64,000 nucleotides of DNA from Corylus avellana (lineage: Eukaryota > Streptophyta > Magnoliopsida > Fagales > Betulaceae). The DNA lies in NCBI RefSeq assembly GCF_901000735.1, contig NC_081549.1, forward strand, positions 19,481,584 through 19,545,583, written 5' to 3'. Made by a program: the position numbers and the translations under genes. Each line of letters opens with the position of its first letter. Within the stretch, counting starts at the first letter, position 1. Under the pieces are notes generated by a model. That model worked only from the letters and a program-made list of their open reading frames with translations. It was not told the DNA's origin and made no database searches. Positions 23,326 through 35,172 of the stretch are shown here, in pieces.

Positions 23326-24235
23326 CGTCTGGGTATGCGATCTTTCTCTACGCAATTATCCGGGGCGGTCCGAGTGGATCCGACTCGTTACGGGCTGTTG
23401 GATTATTCGTTTCCTGTTTTCTTAGGAAAAATTATTATTATTATATCAGTATTCGTAGTAAAGGTCTTTCAAAGTGAAAAGAAGATAAATATAGAACATC
23501 AGGTAAGAAATCTTGTATTTTTTTTCCATTTTAATGTGATATATTCAGATCTGAGTTTATACCCAATTTAAATTTGAGATCTTTGTTAACATTTTTGGAT
23601 TAATTGATAACAAATGACTATGAAAATACAATTATGCCTCTCTTATTAATATTTTTTTAAGAAATATTAATAAAATCCTAAAAAAAAAAAAAAATTATTT
23701 ATTTTTTTTTTGTAATTTTTTATTCAGGGTATAATTAAAATTTTGTAAGAAATCATAAAAAATAGATTATAGAACCTTGATTTGATTTAATCATTTTAAA
23801 ACTTTAGGGATCAATTTAAAAATATTTTTTTCTTTTAAAAAAAACTTACTCTTAGACTTGATTTAGTAATTTTGTTTTCTTTTTTAATCGTTTTTCCACT
23901 TACCATCTGCTTTAATTGAGAATTTAATACCCCATTCGTATTTTCTTGATTTATTTTTAAATCAATCATAATGAAAATTATAATTTCTTATTTTAAAACA
24001 AATGCATTAAATGATATTCTTTAAAAACTTTCATTCTATAAGGTGGATAAACAATTTATGATTAAGCAAGTAGCTAATAAGATGTATGGTGTGTTATCGT
24101 TATAGATTTGCGTTGTTTTGTGATGTTAATTTCAAATACCACATGCTCTTTAGAGGGTTCCTTTCTTTTACCTACAATTAGTTAGAATCAAAGTTTATTT
24201 CATCATTAGTATATAATTTGTGGGTAAAAATTGTT
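23326..24235. other. AT-rich upstream flank of GID4 copy A
   Basis: Very AT-rich, with no gene. It is collinear with 40600-41475 (flank of copy C) and in part with 28870-29400 (copy B), where a deletion has removed about 250 bp. Confidence 0.6.
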
Positions 24236-24318
24236 CTTCTTCTTTGGCATTTCATGCCTTCTCTAATGCGGATTGGGCTGGCTATCTTGTTAATCGCAAA
24301 TCTACTAGCGGCTACTGC
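24236..24318 (+). mobile_element. Ty1/Copia RNase H remnant, cut by gap
   Basis: Reads SLAFHAFSNADWAGYLVN followed by STSGYC, the conserved start of Copia RNase H (compare DADWAG...RRSTSGYC). It runs straight into the N gap. Copies at 29400 and 41477 continue further. Confidence 0.85.
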
Positions 24319-24418
24319 NNNNNNNNNNNNNNNNNNNNNNNNNNNNNNNNNNNNNNNNNNNNNNNNNNNNNNNNNNNNNNNNNNNNNNNNNNNNNNNNNN
24401 NNNNNNNNNNNNNNNNNN
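24319..24418. other. Assembly gap, 100 N
   Basis: Exactly 100 N, the usual placeholder for a gap of unknown length. The left edge is in a Copia remnant and the right edge is inside cyclin intron 3, so neither flank continues naturally into the other. Confidence 0.99.
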
Positions 24419-24423
24419 GGCAC

Positions 24424-25125
24424 CTGAATTTCATGCAATGTAGGAGTGCAGGTTTCACAGAACTTGGAGGCAACAGATAAGCACGCAACAGACAATAATT
24501 CAACCATCCAATAGCTCCATCCCTTGAAAATTTATGTTAAATATTAGTGCTAAATATCCGCATATATATATATATATATGATTCTGTAATCAATTATAGA
24601 TATTCAGGACTGCTTACATTGCATTGATTCATAGATATGAACCGATCAAGGTAATTTACAGCATTGAAAGCAGTTCCAAAAGAGAGATTCAACCGACTTC
24701 TGGACTGCAGGAAACAAACATTAACCAAACAAAGAAATCGAGTTGGAAAGAATGGTGAGCAAATATTAAAAAAGTACGTATTAATTTAACTTGATATTGC
24801 CAATGCATATCAAATTTTGAACACGTGAAAAAAGGTTCTCTAGGATTTAGAAACTGACCCTAAAAAGCCATTGGGTGGCTCTATATCTAGCACTGGTAAA
24901 ATTTTCCGACCGGAGATGCCCAACGTAATTATCTTCCGGCATGTAACTGATCTCCTTCTCCAGGTATATAGCAAGGGCCTCCTCGGAGTCTTCCTTGGTC
25001 ATATAAGACGAACCACCAAGGTAGCTCTCTGAACTGTGATGGGGTGCATGATGATGATGATGATGATCAATGGGTGTTACAGCAGGGCTGGATAGCCACG
25101 CCTCATCACATAGCAAGTTTTCCAT
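24424..25125 (-). CDS. CYCD7-like cyclin, copy B, 5' exons only
   Basis: Exons 1-3 of the cyclin are present (25125-24859, 24704-24618, 24522-24424) with intact borders, covering the LxCxE motif and the first half of the cyclin box. Exons 4-6 are absent because the contig ends 5 bases into intron 3. Compared with copy A it has three extra histidine codons in exon 1 (six in a row instead of three) and otherwise very few changes. It may be a second allele placed in tandem, or a true duplicate whose 3' half is lost in the gap. Confidence 0.85.
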
Positions 25126-26405
25126 AGATAATATATATACGAATTCTTCTGAAACTATATATCTGGGCAATGGTCAATGAAATTGTAAATGGTCTGACAT
25201 GATAATCATACACATATATAGGCTATAGCTTTCGTACTAGTTGACAAGATGGGTGGTATGATAGATGATAGATGATACATGATACATGATGCATGATACA
25301 CGAATCATGAAACATGGGGTAGTTAGAGGAAGAAGGTGAAATAAAAAGAGGGACACGTCCCTCATGAAGCGGGGTAAATGCTGTATTGGATTTTTATTTT
25401 GACGGCATGGTAACCAATTGCGTGAGCGCACGAGGATACCTGCGTGCGTTGCATAAATGTGCATGCTATTCCTTCAATATGGGGAAGGGGCAAAACTGTA
25501 CGTGGCTAAATACATCGCTTTTACCAGTTGGGCCGCCGTGGACCCACGATCTCATCAGCTTCAACCCATGATCCTGCGGCCGTAATAACTGCTCACATTT
25601 TTCCTTTTTTTCCTTCTAATATTTGGCCAACCAATGGCTCATAAACTACCAGTGGCTGGAGTACTGTAATTACTGTACACGGGGAAGGCACAGGCAGCAA
25701 TGGCCATGAACATATGGGAACTATGCTCTACACTTATTCCCATTTTTTTAAATAAATTTTTTATATATACAAGTGACTTCTAAAACTACAATTGAATCCA
25801 AATTCAATAAAGATATATCTCATATCCAATGGTAGTTTAAAAAGTCCTATGAGTATAAAAAAATTGTGTGAAGAAGTGAGCAAGTGTAATATTAGCTTCA
25901 AACCTATCAAGGACTATTTTTCTTTTGGATAATTTGGCGAGAAAGATTAATTTTTTCAGCCTCTAAAAGTGTCAGCAACATACATTCACTGGCAGAGCCC
26001 CCCAGATGGGTACTAAGGATCATGATAACAATCATCAGAATGCATAAAGCAATACATAACCAGAATGAAAGAGGATCACAAGAATCAGATGAACCGTGGG
26101 AATTGTTTACATGCTATACATAGCTGCAACGATCCATTAAATTAAGTGGTTGGCTTGGCATGCATGTATGTTTAACTTCAATTCATATACAACAACACAA
26201 GAAGTATTCCACACAGATGTACTTTATGACCAGTGCTCTCAACACAAACAGATATACATCACTCGTCAACTCTTCCAATATAATCCTCGTATAGTCTGGA
26301 TTCCCTGTCATCTTGCATAATCTCCCTGGTACCTCTGAGATGTTCATCTGACCAAGCAAAGTTCAGTCAAGTGCTAACCCCAAAATGCGAATGCCTTCTT
26401 CCATT
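25126..26405. other. Spacer between CYCD7-like and GID4 genes (copy B)
   Basis: Near-identical to 19618-20897, with scattered single-base differences. No gene seen. Confidence 0.6.
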
Positions 26406-28691
26406 TTATTGCAACTCATATGACGAAAAACTGAAACCTGATCTTCCCTCATTAGTTGATTTTAGCTCGAGCTTCTGAAATGGGCTGCAAGTTGTTTCAA
26501 GTTAATTCATCAATCAGCTCCTTCTCTCTTTTTTTTTCTTCTTTTTTTTGGGGGGGTGGGGGTAACTAACAGAAATGCAAAATACCTGCTATTAGGATCA
26601 TAATAGAAGCCACTGATGGAGCCATCACTACAAGAGAAACAAACATAGTAAAAGCCAGCTATAGTTAACCCACAGTCTGTCCCAACATTCACAAAGTGTT
26701 GCTCTTTCCATCTCTGCGCCAGCAAATAAAAGAAACTGGCATGTTATTGCTTCACATATGGTAAGTTCTTTCACCAAGTGATTAAAATAATTGAGACTAG
26801 GTTACCATATATATGAATTCAGAGTCACTCAGGTCCAAAGATTTTCCACCATCAACCTCCACTCGACTCTGGAAAAAAAAAAACAGGATTAGTTAATACA
26901 GCAAATAGTGTGTATGAAAGAAAAGGTTCCAGCTCTTTACCAAATAGGGACGGAAGGATGGAAACTTGGTCCAGTGCCTTATATCATCCTCTTGCCTGTA
27001 GCAAGAGATCATGCAAATCAGCATTGGATTGTTTTGTCCACCATCACTGTTATTTAAAGTTTCCATGATATAGCAAATGGAAAAAATAAAAATAAAGGAA
27101 CGTACGTCGCTTCCCACTTGCCAGTGAAGAAAGTATAATTCTTTGTGTCAATGATCTCCCCTTCCCAGAAGGTTACTACCTGAAGTAATCATAAATGAAA
27201 CAAAAAGTGCTCCATGACCAAACAAGGTAAATCGCAATATTCCAACTACAGCAAACAAGGTGCTCATGAAACCTTGGCAGTTTTCTGAATGAAATCAAGT
27301 TACATATTAAGCATGCTTCCATTACAGTGAGGAAATATAACCAACCAATTTATGGCTAAAGGGAGAACTGTATCATATATTCTGTTACGGCACGGATCAT
27401 TCATTTGTATAACATACTGATAAAATAGGATATAAAGCAAAGAGTTAAGTTTGAAAATTCTGGGCGCAGCTAATTTCATGGCTACTGCAACCAAAGAAGA
27501 TGAAGAATGTATGTACGATCACAATCGATTAGGTGAATATGGCCATGTGATATAGTTTTTTTTAAGTAAATTTTGGATTACAAAAAAACACACAACAACG
27601 AGAACATTGAAAAGGCCAGTGGGGAAAGAAACATCTTGATTAGGTGTCTCTTATCAAAGTAGCACTAACCTATTCTGGCAATAATGCCAGCAGACAGAAG
27701 TTTAAACAAACCCAGAAGCTGCCTCATTCTTTCATTGCGGTATAACATTTATAACATTTTTTTTTTTTGTTTAGTCTTTATCCTCTATATATCAACACAG
27801 CACAGACAAAAAAACAAAGAAAAGAAATATCCTAAACAAAAAAGAAGAAGAAGGAACTGCTTACTGGTGTGTCTGCCATAGGGACATTGAGAGCTTCCAT
27901 GGTCCCACATAGATACCCATGTTCAAGGTCACATCCCTGTATTCGAACGTTAACTCTCCATGCTTCATCTTTCTGTAGGCTAGAAACATTCTGAGTACCA
28001 GAGAAGGCCTGTGACAAAATTAAACTGTGAGGATAAACCGAAACTCGTCCACTTCTGATGCAAAATTATAAATTTTCGATCGAGAACTTAAAACATTTCA
28101 TCAGAGTAGTAAAACATGCAGCTTTATGTTCTCACTTCAAATGACCAAAGAAGGAAAACCTGACCATCTTTGTCCAAAATTGTAAAGAGATATATGATCA
28201 CCTAGCAATGACACTGAAGATCACTAAAGTCTTAGCTTATGTGTTGACTACATAACCCCATATATGATACTCATTAGGCTCAATATCTATTAGGCAACTA
28301 ATCATATGCAGCCATATATGTAGCAGGGTCACTAGCAAGTAATTGTTGTAAACAAAAGTAACTACCTTCACAGAAGGAACCCAAAAAATAAAATAAAAGG
28401 GGTCGAAGATTAACCTGTCCAACACTCAAAAGTGAGCATACTTGTGGTAATGTCTCTCCAGAATTCGCGCCTTCACAATTAAGCATGAACATATAAATTA
28501 GACCCACAAACAAAAAACCCTTTTTGACGAGGCCAAGCTGTGAATTTCAAATAACTTTCCGGTATTTTCCAGGCAACAAACAAAGCCCTAAATCTGGCAC
28601 TGAACATTATTCTATTGCAATTATTTTTGATGGAAAGCGAAATACCTGAAACTTGGGAAGGTGCAGAGCTCTCCACCACTCTCACCGGCAT
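26406..28691 (-). CDS. GID4: GID4 / Vid24-type substrate receptor, copy B
   Basis: Same eight-exon structure as copy A, beginning at 28691 (exon 1 28691-28646) and ending at TAA 26406-26408. The exon borders I compared match and the 214-residue frame is kept. It differs from copy A at a few positions, such as Ser for Cys in the SDGSISG block. Introns differ by small indels, for example a longer T run near 27770. Intact as far as can be read. Whether it is an allele or a paralogue of copy A depends on the assembly. Confidence 0.9.
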
Positions 28692-29394
28692 TTCTTTGAT
28701 GAATGATCGAATCCCAATTCCCAGTCAAAGGATCCAAATGTGAAGCGGCAATATCACGCTTTGTAATTTGGGTATTCGATCTTTCTCTACGAAACTCTGA
28801 AAGTGAAAGGTCGTAAGGGTTCGCCCATCCGAGTGTGAAACGCAATTATCCGGGGCGGTCCGAGTGTGAAACGCAATTATACATTTTTATTTTTTGTAAT
28901 AAATCATAAAAAATAGAACCTCGATTTGATTTAATCATTTTAAAACTTTAGGGATCAATTTAATTTTTTTTTTAAAAAAAAAAGAAAAGAAAAAAAAAAC
29001 TTACTCTTAGACTTGATTTAGTATTTTTGTTTTCTTTTTCAATCGTTTCTCCACATACCATCTGATTTAATTGAAAATTTAATACCCCATTCGTATTTTC
29101 TTGATTTATCTTTAAATCAATCATAATGAAAATTATAATTTCTTATTTTAAAACAAATGCATTAAATGATATTCTTTAAAAACTTTCATTTTATAAGGTG
29201 GATAAACAATTTATGATCAAGCAAGTAGCTAATAAGATAATAAGATGTATGGTGTGTTATCGTTATAGATTTGTGTTGTTTTGTGATGTTAATTTCAAAT
29301 ACCACATGCTCTTTAGAGGGTTCCTTTCTTTTACTGCAATTAATTAGAATCAAAGTTTATTTCATCATTAGTATATAATTTGTGGGTAAAAATT
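28692..29394. other. Upstream flank of GID4 copy B
   Basis: AT-rich, homologous to the flanks of copies A and C, but with a deletion after the repeated motif GTGTGAAACGCAATTAT (28825 and 28864). The deletion may have arisen between short repeats. No gene. Confidence 0.6.
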
Positions 29395-30086
29395 GTTCTT
29401 CTTCTTCGGCATTTCATGCCTTCTCTAATGCGAATTGGGCTGGTTGTCCCGATAATCGCAAATTCACTAGCGGCTACTGCATTTATCTTGGCTCTAATCT
29501 AATCTCATAGATCTCTAAGAAACAAAAGACTATTGCTAACTCGACACATAATCGAGTATCGGTCCCTTGTCAATGCCGCTGCCAAGCTACATAGTGTGAC
29601 AATATTGGAGCCGCATATTTGACTGCGAATTCAACTTTTCATGCCAGAACAAAACATATTGAAATAGACTTTCACTTTGTGCTTAATTATGTTGCTACCA
29701 AGAATCTTCTGATTCAGTTTATTCTCAGGAAAGACAACCTAGCAGACGTGTTGACCAAGCCTCTTTTGTCACAAGATTTCACTTCCATTACAGTTTAGTT
29801 TGCAGGGGCATGTAAGAGCAGATAATCAAATAGTTGGACATTTGATATCTACTCCTAAAGATAATGCAGAGGATAGAAGCAGCAACTCAAATCCAGCACT
29901 TCAAGATAATGCAGCAGCTCAATATCATGATAGAAATAGGGTAGGAAAGCTATTTTGAATTTTGTATTTATCATTGTAGTCTACTGTATATGACACATAT
30001 AAATACAAGCTGATATCTCAACACAAAGTGTGAGAAACATTTTATAAAACATCTATTGTTGATTACCTTATACCCTTTTCTGTTCA
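29395..30086 (+). mobile_element. Decayed Copia 3' end with putative LTR (copy 1)
   Basis: 29395-29810 encodes a broken Copia pol C-terminus: HAFSNANWAG, TSGYCIYLGSNLIS, SKKQKTIANST, then KTY-IDFHF and VLTKPLL, with stops and shifts. A purine stretch AGGGGCA precedes TGTAAGAGCAG at 29811, which fits a polypurine tract and 3' LTR start. A TATA-like ATATAAATAC lies near 29998 and a possible CA end at 30086. The LTR limits are inferred. Confidence 0.7.
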
Positions 30087-30410
30087 TGCTGTATAATACG
30101 TATGTAAAAGTCTAATCTCCATCACAGGACATGAATAGAAATACTTTTTTTTTTTGTTCAAGGGGTGAAATCCATTCCTTAATAATGGCTTCCAGTATGA
30201 ATCCAAAACGCTAATGAATTATTATCCTCCCAATACATCTATTTCGACGGATATAGGAGCATGCAAAGTTGCAAAATATATGATCAGAGAGGCCCATGCT
30301 CATACATATACTGCACAACCTTAAAGAAATAAATTATAGTTGATCATTCCAAAAAATCACACTTTAATGGTCACAAACAAACTTACAATGGGTAACAAAA
30401 ACTTTAAGAA

Positions 30411-32414
30411 TCAGCGACCGCCCGAGAGAAGCGAATCTGCAACGAAAGACGTAGGCGTGAACACATTGTCCATAGGAGCCGCCGGATAAGACATGGCGAA
30501 CGATAAGCCGTTGGCATAAAGACTAACCGACGGTAACTTTGGAAGAGGAACATCCCCCTCCAAGAACTGCACAACTTGGCGCATGCTTGGTCTAGCTGCA
30601 GGCTCTGAATTAGAGCATAGCAACCCAAGTTTCAATACCAACTCTACTTCCTCTGCTACATAATCTGTGCGCAAATTTGGATCCCTTGCCTCAAGAATTT
30701 CGCCTCGGTTCAATTGAGAAAACACCCAATCAACCAAGATGACATCCTCTGTTCGCCACTGTGGCTCTATTGGTCTTCTTCCACAAGCCACCTCAAGCAA
30801 AAAGGCCCCAAAGGCAAACACATCGGTGCTTGTAGTGGCCTTGCCGCTTCGAGCAAGCTCCGGCGCAATATACCCTATGGTTCCAACCACATGGGTCGTC
30901 TGAGGGTCAGTTCCACGGTCATAAAATCTTGCAAGACCGAAGTCTCCTAATCTAGCATTCAGTTCACCATCTAGCAAGACATTACTAGCCTTGACATCTC
31001 TGTGAACAACAACTTGCTCCCATTCTTCGTGTAGATAAAACAGCCCCGATGCCACACCTTGTATTGCTCGAAATCTCTGGCTCCAGCACAGAGTGAGCGT
31101 AGGTTGGTAAAAAAGGTACTTGTCTAGGCTTCCACTAGGCATGAAGTCATACACCAACAGCAGCTCTTTCTTTCGCCGGCAATACCCCAAGAGTGGTACT
31201 AAATTTCTGTGGCGGAGCCGACCCATGCTGGCAATTTCTGCAACAAATTCTTTCATTCCCTGCCTTGATTCATGGGAGATCCTCTTCACCGCAATCTTAA
31301 TTTTGGAGGTAGGTAGTACACCTCTATAGACCTTACCAAATCCACCTTTGCCCAATAGCTCTTTCTCCCTAAATCCTTTTGTGGCAACAAAAAGATCTTT
31401 GTATTTGAATCTCTGAGGCCCATAGTCAAGCTCCCAGTCTTCCAGCAATTCTTCGAACTTCCTCTTCCTTCTTATGACATAAATTACACCTGAAATTGCT
31501 ACCGACGCTAAACTAACAATAATCACAGGCAACCCAATTGTCAAAAATTTAGATCTCTCTATACCGACTGATATCGGAGGCAACTGGACTTGAGAGAGAA
31601 GAAGTTCTGGAGCCTGGCCATTCATCTGAAAGCTCCAAGCCAGAACATAATGGTTCGCTAGGAGCTGGCCAGTTGCGGACGAGAAGCCAACATACATGTT
31701 GTTGCCAATGATTGGTGAAAGATCGCGGGACAAAGACAATAGCGGAATTTTGGGTTTACCGACTTCAAGTGGAGCTAAAGTAACATTGATTTGCTTCTGG
31801 ACACCATCGTATTCCACCCAAACTTGCATTTGCTGCCCACTTTTAAGGCGCAGGGTCCTAAACCCACCATTGTCATCAGCATAATATCCTGCTGTAGCAG
31901 ATCCCTCGGACTGGAACCCGTTTATATTAATCCCAACATGGTTATCATTGATGTCGTGAAATTCTGGGTTCTTGGTTGTATCGAGCTCTACGACAACGAT
32001 TTGATTCTTGGGATCACCAAAGCTGCTAGTATTGAAAAGGCCAAGGGACTGGGATAAAATACCTGCCAGGAGTCCACTTGTTGGAGCAATCACGAAATTA
32101 AGCCCATAACCGCTCAAAGCGGCATCTTCAGAAACGATAGCGAAGACGAAAGTCGTAGAGAAGGAGGAAACGTCGCCATTCGACGAGTTCCTGAAGCTTA
32201 TTGGATTGGGGTAGAAAGCCTGGCCCATTTTAGCCTTTGTATTATTAGTGAGCTTCAAAAGGCCAGTGGAAGTGATTTCTGCTATGCCGTCTAGGCTTAG
32301 ATTTGCCGGCTTAAACCCGACGAAGGTGAAGCTGGTATCTTCGGAGGATACGAAGCTGATTAGGAGAGACAGAAGCAATACTAGCTTGGACATGAACATG
32401 GCTATACTGTGCAT
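30411..32414 (-). CDS. L-type lectin receptor-like kinase (LecRK1)
   Basis: One exon, 667 residues. Signal peptide at about 1-24 (LVLLLSLLISFVSS). Legume lectin domain at about 25-262 with the metal-site region VELDTTKNPEFHDINDNHVGI (144-162). Transmembrane helix 290-313. Kinase domain at about 345-620 with loop GKGGFGKV (355-362), Lys377 in [12 protein letters not shown] (471-478), DFG (491-493) and APE (517-519). It is an RD-type kinase with all catalytic residues. The juxtamembrane WELDYGPQRFKYKDL is typical of LecRK clade IV-like proteins. These plasma-membrane receptors sense apoplastic signals (extracellular nucleotides or microbial and wound cues in characterised members); the ligand here is unknown. 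A second in-frame Met (residue 6) could be the true start. It belongs to a same-strand cluster of four. Intact. Confidence 0.95.
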   Translation of the reverse strand: MHSIAMFMSKLVLLLSLLISFVSSEDTSFTFVGFKPANLSLDGIAEITSTGLLKLTNNTKAKMGQAFYPNPISFRNSSNGDVSSFSTTFVFAIVSEDAALSGYGLNFVIAPTSGLLAGILSQSLGLFNTSSFGDPKNQIVVVELDTTKNPEFHDINDNHVGININGFQSEGSATAGYYADDNGGFRTLRLKSGQQMQVWVEYDGVQKQINVTLAPLEVGKPKIPLLSLSRDLSPIIGNNMYVGFSSATGQLLANHYVLAWSFQMNGQAPELLLSQVQLPPISVGIERSKFLTIGLPVIIVSLASVAISGVIYVIRRKRKFEELLEDWELDYGPQRFKYKDLFVATKGFREKELLGKGGFGKVYRGVLPTSKIKIAVKRISHESRQGMKEFVAEIASMGRLRHRNLVPLLGYCRRKKELLLVYDFMPSGSLDKYLFYQPTLTLCWSQRFRAIQGVASGLFYLHEEWEQVVVHRDVKASNVLLDGELNARLGDFGLARFYDRGTDPQTTHVVGTIGYIAPELARSGKATTSTDVFAFGAFLLEVACGRRPIEPQWRTEDVILVDWVFSQLNRGEILEARDPNLRTDYVAEEVELVLKLGLLCSNSEPAARPSMRQVVQFLEGDVPLPKLPSVSLYANGLSFAMSYPAAPMDNVFTPTSFVADSLLSGGR

Positions 32415-33606
32415 CCGCTCCCTCTTTTCACGGTTTCATTCTTCTACTTTCAAGTTTATATGTTATTTGATGTCATCTATTGCTATAAAAAAAATCAACT
32501 ATTTGTACAATTTTCTAAGCACCACAAAGATATAAGTGACTCATCAGAAAAGTACAATTTGTAAGCCTTTTTTTTTTATAAATTTTTTATTATTATTATT
32601 ATTATTTTAAATACTTCAATCCAAAAAACAATTGTAAGCTTTATGTTAAGAACAACTTGGTAGTTGTAACTTGCTATTATTTCATACATGTAATTATAAA
32701 GCTACTACAATTATTGCTTCATAAGTCGTTTTAACCAAAGAAAAGATCGAGTGAGTAAAATTATTGGCTATCTAATTTACATCATTATTATAAGCTTACA
32801 CGCACCGGCCAAGAATCTTACTCCTCTATTGTTGATGTTAAGGGTTTTTTGCTTACTTTTTTGTATTTTGCTTTGTTTTATGTCTTGTATCTATGTTTGT
32901 TATATTTTGTTGTTTTTTTGTGGGTTTTAATCTCTCATAGCTGCTACAATTTGATCTTTTTGTGGATATTGTTTCATCAATTGGAAGTTGTTACTCTCTT
33001 GCAACGGATCTAGATGGGAATTCAGTATCTCTCCTTCAACAGCCTCCTTTCAGTGGGTGTTATTGTTTCAAAGTTTATCAGCTCTTTAACTTGTTTCAAA
33101 CACCACTTTGATGGTGCCTTTTCTTGGTCTATTGACTAAGATCCAGAGGATCGGATCATTTTTTGGCTCATTTCCTATTTGTTTGTATTTTATGTATTGT
33201 ATTGCTGTTTTAAATTTGTTACTGAGAAGTCAAACTTTTCTCCGTCTTTGGATTCCATGTATACCCTATCCTTATTTCCTTTAAAAAAATAAAATAAAAT
33301 AAAAAATTACATCATTATTACAAAAGCTGCACCCAGAGCAGGATGCATGTTTCACCCATGAAGTTTCGCCCAATTTGCCGAGAAAACGATTTTTAGCCGC
33401 TGCAAACTACCAAGTATCACGATTTTCTATGGGATCTCTCATTTTCTTTCACTTTTTCTTTTTTTTTGGGCAGAAACTAATACGTAAATCCTAAGATGGT
33501 AGGTAATATGTTCCATCCATATGGTCGTTCAATGTGGGAGGCTGATTTGAAGTAGCAGCCACACGACCAGCCGCTATTTTTGAAGAACATCCTTTGCGTC
33601 TAGTCA
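32415..33606. other. 5' flank of LecRK1
   Basis: Promoter side of LecRK1 (minus strand). From about 32800 to 33260 it holds a sequence also found at 44880-45330 upstream of LecRK2 (AGGGTTTTTTGCTTAC...GGATCAGATCAT-like), so the flank was duplicated with the gene. No gene recognised. Confidence 0.55.
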
Positions 33607-33901
33607 TGGGCTTAGTTTGATAAACGTTTTTTCATTATTTTGGTACTATACTATTTATCTCACTTTTTTTATTTTTTTAATATTCTCTTATTTTTTATAT
33701 TACATCAATCATTTTTTTATTACTATTCAAATAAAAAAAAATCACTACAAAACAAAATTTTTTCATTTTTTTCATACAAAACATTCTTACTTTTTTACTT
33801 TTTTTTTTTTAAAAAAACATTCTTACTTTTTTTTACATCAATCACTTTTTACTACAGTATTAAACCAAAACCAAAACAAAATCGTTTATCAAACGAACCC
33901 A
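33607..33901. mobile_element. AT-rich MITE with GGGCTTAGTTTGATAAACG ends
   Basis: TGGGCTTAGTTTGATAAACG at 33607 pairs with CGTTTATCAAACGAACCCA ending at 33901; the interior is T/A-rich. The related flank near 60650 lacks it (GTCATTGGTAAAAG), so it is an insertion. Target duplication is not clear. Confidence 0.7.
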
Positions 33902-34071
33902 TGGTAACATGCACAAATCCGGAGCCCCTTTTTCTATGCAGACCATTTTGAATTTGAATTTGTCAAATGGGCATGCCTGTCCCCGGTGGTAGACATTACC
34001 CTCTCCACTTCAACCCATTGGATTTTCTTTTATAGTCATCAAAATCGTTTAGAACTGTAAAGTAACAAGAA

Positions 34072-34218
34072 AAATGTTAGGCTTCCAACTAAATTTTATA
34101 TAAAAAAAATTACATGATGTAGTAAAATATGATTGAGTTTTTTAAAAGTTAAATTTATTTTATTTCTAATCATGTAATAATTTTATTTTGTAAAATTTGT
34201 TTGTAAGCCTAACATTTC
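34072..34218. mobile_element. MITE with AAATGTTAGGCTT termini
   Basis: AAATGTTAGGCTT at the left pairs with AAGCCTAACATTT at the right across a 147-bp AT-rich element. The same element appears at 36332-36478 (inside the overlap) and a diverged copy at 45903-46049. Confidence 0.75.
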
Positions 34219-34839
34219 TCGAATAACAAAGCGGACACAACATCGCTTCTAAACAATTTGACTATTCTTCTGGGCTGAATGGTGGGTCTTGACCCAACTC
34301 TAATTCTTCGATCTGTCAAGGGGCAGGGACACAGCCGTGGGCCTCTTAATTTTTCTAAGCCGGTCTACCAAGTCTGCAACAAACTAGGACACCCCAACTC
34401 AAATGCTAACATTGTTTTGATCATGCATTTGATTTGAAGATGACTGGATTTAGCTTAGGCATTGTCAAAAAATATGTAACAACCAATGAAAAAGTGCTAG
34501 TCACATTTACGCATCATCTTAAAAAAACTAGCCAATTTGGAATTTTTCTAAAATTCATTCTAAAACTCAGTTTTACATAGTAAATGCTAATCCATGGTGA
34601 TTAGCATTTAGCGCAGGATTTCCTTACTTTCTTGAACACATCTTCATCCCTCAACTCAACTGGGAATCTTTACACTGGCACTGGTTAGATTTAAGTGGGA
34701 AATGGTATAGGTTTGCAAACCATTCATATTGGTACATCCAAAATTTTTGCTTCTTCCAAAGATTTGTTATTGAATAACATTCTTCATATTCTTGATATTA
34801 AAAAGAATCATATATCTTGGTAATCTTAGACTCAATAGT

Positions 34840-35172
34840 GATGAAGGCATTGTTGCACCACATGCAGCGAAATTCAGTCGAGACTTGGGGATACAGAGAA
34901 TCATGTTGTAAGGTGATACTGTTCAAATAGTGAATGTCATGAAGTCTACTAAAAAAATTGGAGTAGATATAGTCATCTAGTGCCTAGTGGAGGATACTTG
35001 ATGGATCTTGAAATACAATGCAAAGTTGGCAGATTTGCCATGCTGCATCCGATAAGCAAATTCTGCTACACATGAGTTAGTCAAAGTAGTAGACAAACAA
35101 GTCTGGATAAAGTTTGGCTAGAAGAGATTACTTATTCTATTTGTGACATTATTTTATTAGAGCGACAGTGAC
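34840..35172 (+). mobile_element. LINE RNase H-domain remnant
   Basis: Broken reading frames give EGDTVQIVN-like sequence, then HELVKVVDKQVWIKFG and, one frame over, EEITYSICDIILLE. This matches the end of the RNase H domain in the LINE at 48.5 kb (AAHGLAKEA...WIEEIPNCISDIVTLE). It is an old, decayed fragment, repeated at 37100-37432 in the contig overlap. 35173-35640 is AT-rich with a 25-base T run and no gene. Confidence 0.7.
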
